Positions 57,981-64,000 of a DNA stretch of 64,000 nucleotides are shown in pieces. Below the pieces are notes generated by a model. The model was not told where the DNA came from and did no database searches. It saw only the letters and a list, made by a program, of their open reading frames with translations. A program made the position numbers and the translations under genes. Numbering within the stretch: the stretch's first letter is position 1; every line of letters begins with the position of its first letter. This stretch comes from Cucumis sativus (taxonomy: Eukaryota; Streptophyta; Magnoliopsida; Cucurbitales; Cucurbitaceae): contig NC_026657.2 in assembly GCF_000004075.3 (NCBI RefSeq), forward strand, positions 18,233,501 to 18,297,500, written 5' to 3'.

Positions 57981-58044
57981 ATTTCTTTTTCTTTTCTTTT
58001 TTCTTTTATAATAAATAAATATAGGACAAAATACGGTATCTACA

Positions 58045-59370
58045 GTAGTTATAAAATATAATGACTCGGGATTGGTTAAAATTCTCATAACCATTTTTTA
58101 TATTAACCATACGTACTATTTGTTATCTAATAATTTTTTTAAAAATAATTTGAAATATAAATCATACGAAAAATATTGAATCGGTGATTGTCATTGTTTT
58201 AGGGATTAGATTTTATAATATTTGAATTCAAAATATTATGAAATCTAACGAATAAGGAACGATAAAAAATCTTTTAGCAATTTTTTAGAGGAATCTTTAT
58301 TAAACATTTTTATGAATTAAATAAACAAATGTTAATTAATTTGATTGAAATACTAAAAATCCAAAAAGTATTATGAATTATAGGCATATAATTAGAGGAT
58401 ATTGAGAAAATCTTGTCAATTCCGAAAATATCATTGTTAATATTTTCCGTAGTTTGCAAATACACTATATATGATATTTGGCCTCATTAAGCAAATGTTA
58501 TGAAACGTACCTTGAAGGAATAATATTATCAATGATTTTATGGTGTGAATTAAATAGTGTGAAATAAATAGATATTATTAAAAATAATTTGTTAAGCATT
58601 TGATTTGAAGTGTACAAATCCGATAATCTGTATAAATTGAAGGCATGAATCTAGCCTATATTGGTTAAATGAGATCAATCCGAAACATAAATATCTATTT
58701 AATATTATTATAAAATTGAATGATATGCAAATACACTGTATGTGTTATATTCTATTATTTTACGTTGCACAAATATACTATAACTGAAAAAAATGAGTTG
58801 CAGACTATCAAGGGGTAAAATCGGTTGAAGATTTGCAAAAAAAATCTACCTTACGCGATTTTGCTAAAAATCAAATTATTTTTAAAATTTGCTATTTTCC
58901 AAATTCTACTCTATTATTTTGTCATTTTTACGGTTATCTCTTAATCAATTCCAGACTCAAAACACCAACTTTCATTTTTTCTTCGTTAAATTATACTAAA
59001 CTTTCTCCATTTTTCAATTTCTTTTAGTAAAATTTAAATATTTTTTTTATTAAATGACTAATTTTCATAAATATAACAAATCGACAAAATTTTTGCGGTT
59101 CATTTAAAAAATTCATAAAATTGATCATTTTTTTTAAATATTTTATGTTTGCTCTTCTTTTTAATCTTCCATCTTCCCCTTTAATTTTGCGATTTTTTTC
59201 TTTCCATCGTTTTTTTCTTCTTTTGCAGTTTTTTTAAATATTTATATTTGTTCTTCCTTTTCATCATTTGTCTGACGCAATTTTTCTTTTCCTTTCCATC
59301 GTATTTTTCTCTTATTATGCAATTTTTTTAAAAAAAGTTCAATTTGTTATTTGGTTCTGCAAAATATAAA
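58045..59370. other. Intergenic, no gene seen
   Basis: Very AT-rich. Frames such as 58833-59027 have no motif. TTCTTTTT-rich repeats at 59150-59340. Confidence 0.5.
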
Positions 59371-59374
59371 AGAT

Positions 59375-59700
59375 CGTGAAAAAAAAACATATTAGATTGC
59401 CAAATCCAAAACTAATCAAATATAAACCATCGTAGCAAATAAACTTTAAAAAATTGTTTAGATTTGAGTAGTCAAATTTAAACTATTAAATCTAAACGAT
59501 CGTGAACAAAAAAAATTTGAAAAAAAATTGTTTAGATTTGGCTACCCAAATTTAAACAATCATGTGTCAAATGTAAACGATCGTGGGACAAATCTAAAAG
59601 ATTGTATACCAAAAAATCTTGAAAAAAATCGTTTAGATTTGTCTACCCAAATTTAAACAATCGTGTGCCAAACGTAAACAATTGTGTGAAATCTAAATTA
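59375..59700. repeat. ~100-bp tandem repeat around TTTAGATTTG..ACCCAAATTTAAAC
   Basis: Three imperfect units, each holding TGTTTAGATTTGGCTACCCA or variants and AACGATCGTG. The core is itself a short inverted repeat. Confidence 0.75.
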
Positions 59701-59939
59701 CAATTGTTTTCCAAATATATTACGTGAGCTGAATGACAATTAATCATGAGACATTTTTTGTATTTTTCATTGTGGGCCAATGAGCTTTTTTCATTTTTGA
59801 AATTGTTCTAGTATAAATATTTTGCCACTCTTATAATTTTGAAAAGACCCATTTTTTAATGAGATAACTGTGAGAATGACAGAATAATGGAGTACATTTA
59901 AAAAAATAGCAAACATAAAAAATAATTGAGTTTTAGCCA

Positions 59940-61540
59940 TGTAAAGACCCAACTTTTCTAACTAAACAAAAATCGTTAAATTAACCACAAAGACTTGAGT
60001 TTTCACAAAGTGCCAATTTAATTAAATTTAGAAACTTAAGAATACAAAATTTATGTTTGGACACTGTTTAAAATAACCAAAACTTTCAAAAAAAGACTTA
60101 TGATTTTCTAGTTTTCTTTTTATACAGTTAAACCTCAAATTTTCTAAACAGTCTCAAGTACAAAAACAAAACAATACAATACAGTAAATCACTAAGCGGA
60201 AACGAATTTTAAATGTCCTCTATGGCGATCACGCTTCCTTCCTGCACAGTCACAATCTTGCGATCTCGTAGGACACACATAATCAGTTTAACGCCCTGAG
60301 GGACGTACATATCAGTCTAGTGTTCTACAGAAAACACATATCAGTCTAGTGCTTCCAAAGAATGCACAACAGGTGGTGATCCCGTAGGACACCTGCAAGG
60401 TACACTACCCTATAGATAAAGTTAACAGTTTTCCCTCAGTCACAATCTAACATTTTTAATCAATCAGTCAAATTTTTGCAATTCAAGCTACCACTATTTC
60501 ATTTTCTGAGTTCAACACGTTTACAGTCAATTTATGCAATCCAACACCTAGTCAACATTATTATAACGGTTCCTCAATGAATAAATATACACACAAGCAT
60601 CGCTATTCTTAATTCAGTCAATCCAATTTAGTTCCTCAACTATAGGACACTACCTATGCCCTAACATAACAACCAACAAACCATAACTTAATCAGTTCAA
60701 TCGTTATAACCTACCAAGTATACGTATCATTCAGTTCATTTCATTTCAACAAAATTTTATACAGCTAAACAGTCAATTAAATATAAGATTTGCATATCAG
60801 TCAGTCCATCCCAGTTTAGTGGGGTCCATGCAGACAATACATCTCAATTTCATTGTTGAGTCCAATAGTAGGAACCCTTACCTATACGTTACCTAAGGTC
60901 CTTAATTGAACCAAAGTCCCACGAAGAAGACCAAGATAATGGCGAATTGAACTCCAACACTTCTACAATTTGGTCGTGAATCCAAAGAAGTCAACGTTAC
61001 TTTCAACACCTTCAAGAACCAATTAACAATTTAACCAATTAATCCAACCATAACAATTGAATTAGTTTTGAAACAACTACAACCCATAACTTGAATTTAT
61101 TTACCAACAAAACTTCGATGAATCTTAGTAAAATAGGGTAGCGACAATCGACTCTAAACAAAAACAATCGTGCAAACAGATTAGAGTGTACGTCGATTTG
61201 TGAATCGCGGTTGGAAGAAGAAACACGCTGCTGGAAGAAGAGGAAATGCGCGGCTGGAAGGAGACGCGCGTGCTGCCTCACGATCGATCGACAAGATGAG
61301 AAAGAGGCTTGACGCACAGCACACGGGTGGCTAACTCCAAGGAGCAAACCGGTGCATACGACTTGGTCGAATGGAGAGAAGCACGCACGACAGGTTGGAT
61401 CTGGCGTCTTCGGTTCGATTCACGACAGGCACCCGACGACAGTTGCTTCACAGGTAGCAGATGAAGACTTGACGCCGGTGGTGGTTGGTAGATGAAGACT
61501 TGGCGCCGTTGGTGGTTGGCGGATGAAGACTTGGAACCGT
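59940..61540 (-). repeat. Divergent solo-like LTR of the Tekay family
   Basis: TGTAAAGACCCAACTTTTCT at 59940 is the complement of the LTR end (AGAAAAGTTGGGTC...). Landmarks in the right order on the minus strand include the CTGATATGTACGTCCCTCAG minisatellite (60280-60350), TAGGTGTCC.ACGGGATCACC, and TTAATTGGTTCTTGAAGGTG (61010-61030). Beyond 61110 the similarity to the LTRs at 14324/35034 fades. The GC-rich leader is different, and the right limit is an estimate. No internal region is attached. The frame at 61347-61039 is not a gene. Confidence 0.7.
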
Positions 61541-61541
61541 T

Positions 61542-61600
61542 GGTTAGTGTTTTGGTAGTAAAATTGATTTTAAATATTGATTTAAAACTACCAAAACACT
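61542..61600. repeat. Short hairpin, TTAGTGTTTTGGTAGT palindrome
   Basis: TTAGTGTTTTGGTAGTAAAA pairs with TTTAAAACTACCAAAACACT across about 18 bases. Possibly the mark of a small MITE at the LTR border. Confidence 0.7.
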
Positions 61601-62715
61601 AAAAAATATTATTCAAATGACAATATCAAAAAAAAGCTGTGAGAATAATATAATTTTTATTTGAAATTATTTAATTGTACCAATTTCCCTTTTTTAATCT
61701 GACTTTTATTTTGGGTACAAAAGTATTCGAATGAATTTGTTTTCAGTTTTGGAATTTTTTCACTACAGCTGTCTTCTTTATTGGTCACATTTATCGTACC
61801 CCTGTTTTAAAATTCCTTGACCTTTATCATATATCGTTTCTTATAATGGCAATGCAACGTGTGAAGACTTTTTTTGATGGTAGATGGATATAATCTTCTT
61901 AATATATTGACTACCGTGTGGTTGATGTATTTGTTCCATGCTCATCTTCATTTCAAGAATTCTTATAGTGCATTCAAGATAGAATTTTTCCATCCTTACA
62001 TATTTCTGTGTGTCGCATTACTCTGGATTGTGATGGATGCAACAGTTCGAACCTTATTCGAATTGGTGAAGACAATGATGTGTATTGGCTTATGTTGGTT
62101 ATGTCGAATTGTCAATGATTTTGTTTTGGTTGTTGATTCTACACCTGTTGGGTCGGTTGAAAATACACCGTGTTTCAATACTTTCGAGATGAATTCCGAG
62201 GGAGTAACCTTAGAGTTTTGAATTATGAAAGAAGCAACCTGTTGAATTCCAAGGAAGAAAATGATGACCTTCAGAAGTTTAAATTTTGAAGGTATGAGAT
62301 GAAGCTTCACAATAATGATATATTTTTTTATTTTAGTTATTTGGAGAAAATTTTGTTTGTACCATTTGTTTTCCAATTACAGTGTAACGAGAGTTTATGT
62401 TAGTGTGGTAAACAATTTCAAATTTTTAGTTTGGATAGGGGCATTTGAGGGATTTATTTATTTATTTTTATATTTTATGTCTTTTGATTTTCTAACAATT
62501 TAAAATTATTTTTGCTATTTTCTCAAAGTGAAACATATAATTTGCCATTCTTCTTGACAACCCTTTTTTAATTTTGAAATTTGTTCCAAACATATCCTCA
62601 AAAGATATATTTTCGAATAAAGAAAGATAAATAAATAACCCCAACCACGTTGAACCATAAAATTTAGGAAAAATAATTATAATGTGTAGCAATTTTACGA
62701 ATAATTATTAAATAT
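61601..62715. other. Intergenic, no supported gene
   Basis: A plus-strand frame at 61874-62221 (115 codons, hydrophobic middle) overlaps a minus-strand frame of similar length. I find no motif, promoter or splice support and leave both unassigned. Confidence 0.4.
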
Positions 62716-62719
62716 ATAG

Positions 62720-64000
62720 CAATTGTTTAAAAAAATTGTAAATATAACAAAGTCTATCAATGATAAACTTCTATCGTTGATAGACTTTTATGGTCTATCA
62801 ATGATAAATTAATATTTGGAACATTTTTAAAAAATAATGTGATTTTAGAAAGTATTGTCAAAAATAGGTTTGAGCCAAAACAATTAACAAAAAATAGGTG
62901 AGTTTGGGCAAAGCCGTGGACTCCATCCACAACTTTAGTGATGTGGCCGTGTGGGCCCCACACCTTCCTTTTCCATTAACTATTTATATAATATATATTA
63001 TGTGCAGGCCCCACAATATATTTTTTTTTCAATTTCTTTTTAAAAAACACATATTATTTTTTTTATATAGTAATTCGCTTGCACTCAATTTTAAAATTAT
63101 CTTTACCTATTCAAATTAATATCAACTTTTCAATTTCAATTTTTTCTTTTTATTTATTTTTTATATATTAAATATCCCAATATTCAAATTTTCTTATTAA
63201 ATTCACATTTCCTAATTTAATTAGATTACTTCTTAATCAAAATTATATATATATATATATATATATTTATTTAAAAAAACACATATATTAACAAAAATAT
63301 ATTATTAAGAAATATAATAAACAAATTAAAATAATAATAATAATAATTATGAGAAGTTAAAAGCTTACTCCAAAAATAACAATAATAATCTTAACAATCG
63401 ACATAGATTTCTTTTTAGAATTGAGAGTATTTGGGGAATTAGTATATATATTTTTAATTGTTATTATTTTTAAGGTAAACTTCAACTTCTCTCAATTATT
63501 ATTATTAATTTAATTATTTTAATATATTTTTTAATAACGTATTTTTTTTGTTAATATATGTGTTTTTAAAAATAAATTGAAAAAAAATATATGTATAATT
63601 TTGGTTAAGAAATAATCCAATTAAACTATGAAATGTGCATTTAATAAAAAAAATTGAATATTAAGATATTTAATATATATAAAAAAAGAAAAAAGATTAA
63701 AAGAAAAAGAAAAAATTAAAATTAAAAAATTGATATTAATTTTGATAAGTAAAGATGGTTTTAGAATTGAGGGGTATATGAATTAGTATATATATAAATA
63801 ATGAAAAAGATTAAGGCGTGAGGACCACATATAATGTATATTATATATAAATAATGAATTTGCCCAAACTCACCTATTTTTGTCGATAGTTTTGACTCAA
63901 ACCTATTTTTGACGATACTTTCTAAAATCACATTATTTTAGCAACATGACCCATCAGTGATAAATTTTTATCAACGATAAATTTTGTAACATTTACAATT
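62720..64000. repeat. Large imperfect palindrome (foldback-like element), reaching the window edge
   Basis: AATGTGATTTTAGAAAGTAT (62835-62854) pairs with the complement at 63916-63935. GGTTTGAGCCAAAAC, GGTGAGTTTGGGCAAA and TCTATCAATGATAAA also find mirrored partners. The inner arms around 63180-63260 and 63590-63670 pair too. The centre is near 63385. The shape is that of a foldback or long-TIR MITE without coding capacity. The 62898-63119 frame is not a gene. Confidence 0.7.

Larger units (their letters stand above)
50240..58044 (-). mobile_element. Ty3/gypsy Tat-lineage element, internally deleted, 5' LTR only
   Basis: Read right to left: 5' LTR (58044-55561), primer site, leader, gag, linker, RT, integrase. 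Integrase carries MDVIGPIDPKASN and FTKWVEA-type context, typical of Tat/Retand elements. Protease, RNase H and the Tat-specific second RNase H are absent, and no 3' LTR is visible. It is clearly inactive. Its right flank beyond 58044 shows no matching flank on the left, so the target duplication cannot be tested. Confidence 0.85.
55561..58044 (-). repeat. Tat 5' LTR (2484 bp)
   Basis: On the minus strand it starts TGTAGATACCGTATTTTGTC and ends CGTCGCGACA. Inside are a ~34-bp minisatellite (57025-57345), longer ~120-bp imperfect repeats (56740-57000), a GTGGGAGA tract (57750-57800) and an ATTCAA run (57928-57978). Confidence 0.8.

Noticed and set aside
61874-62376. Overlapping frames of 115 and 126 codons on opposite strands
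   Set aside because: No recognisable motif, no gene-structure signals, AT-rich intergenic setting.

Overview
This is nuclear DNA of a flowering plant. It is AT-rich, made almost entirely of transposons, and contains intron-bearing gene fragments. The Tekay-type Ty3/gypsy family, the CACTA elements with Ulp1 protease fragments, and the short repeats near 59.4-59.7 kb and 62.7-62.8 kb suggest a cucurbit (Cucumis or a relative). That taxonomic guess comes from recall of repeat families and was not tested by a search. No rRNA, tRNA or CRISPR array was recognised. The only candidate host gene is a small two-exon gene for a secreted repeat protein, present twice.

Layout. 1-12714: two CACTA (En/Spm) elements in head-to-head inversion, sharing almost identical arms of about 3.04 kb (1-3043 and 7372-10413). 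The arms include about 313 bp of host flank. 2730-7374: a piece of genomic segment lying between the arms. 12715-25012: the rest of that segment, interrupted by a Ty3/gypsy Tekay element in circularly permuted order (integrase end, LTR, gag, protease, RT). 25013-28091: a decayed gypsy element with its LTR, then one end of another CACTA element. 28092-34160: a complete 6.07-kb CACTA element with a 3-bp target duplication (CAA). On its minus strand it carries exon fragments of a remorin gene and of an SC35-like (SCL) splicing factor, which makes it a gene-capturing Pack-CACTA. 34161-49618: the second copy of the segment seen at 2730-25012. It contains a full-length Tekay retrotransposon (35034-43962, LTRs of about 2.03 kb, TSD GTATA). 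49619-58044: an internally deleted Tat-lineage gypsy element on the minus strand, with its 5' LTR on the right. 58045-64000: AT-rich intergenic DNA, a divergent minus-strand LTR of the Tekay family, and a foldback palindrome reaching the window edge.

How the pieces relate. The two segment copies (about 2.7-25 kb and 30.4-49.6 kb) give a relative order of events. The Pack-CACTA was in place before the duplication, because both copies end with the same right terminus and CAA flank. The Tekay element entered only the second copy, because the first keeps the empty target at about 7348-7352. In the first copy, CACTA insertions, a repair-like inverted duplication and a permuted Tekay fragment then rearranged the locus.

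Most likely gene: the secreted Pro/His-rich protein made of 20-residue repeats (12 units at 23395-24310, 13 units at 47930-48916). It has a TATA box, a signal peptide exon and one intron. Both copies carry frameshifts in the repeat exon. Many differences between duplicated copies are single-base homopolymer indels, so assembly or read error must be considered before any frameshift is called real.
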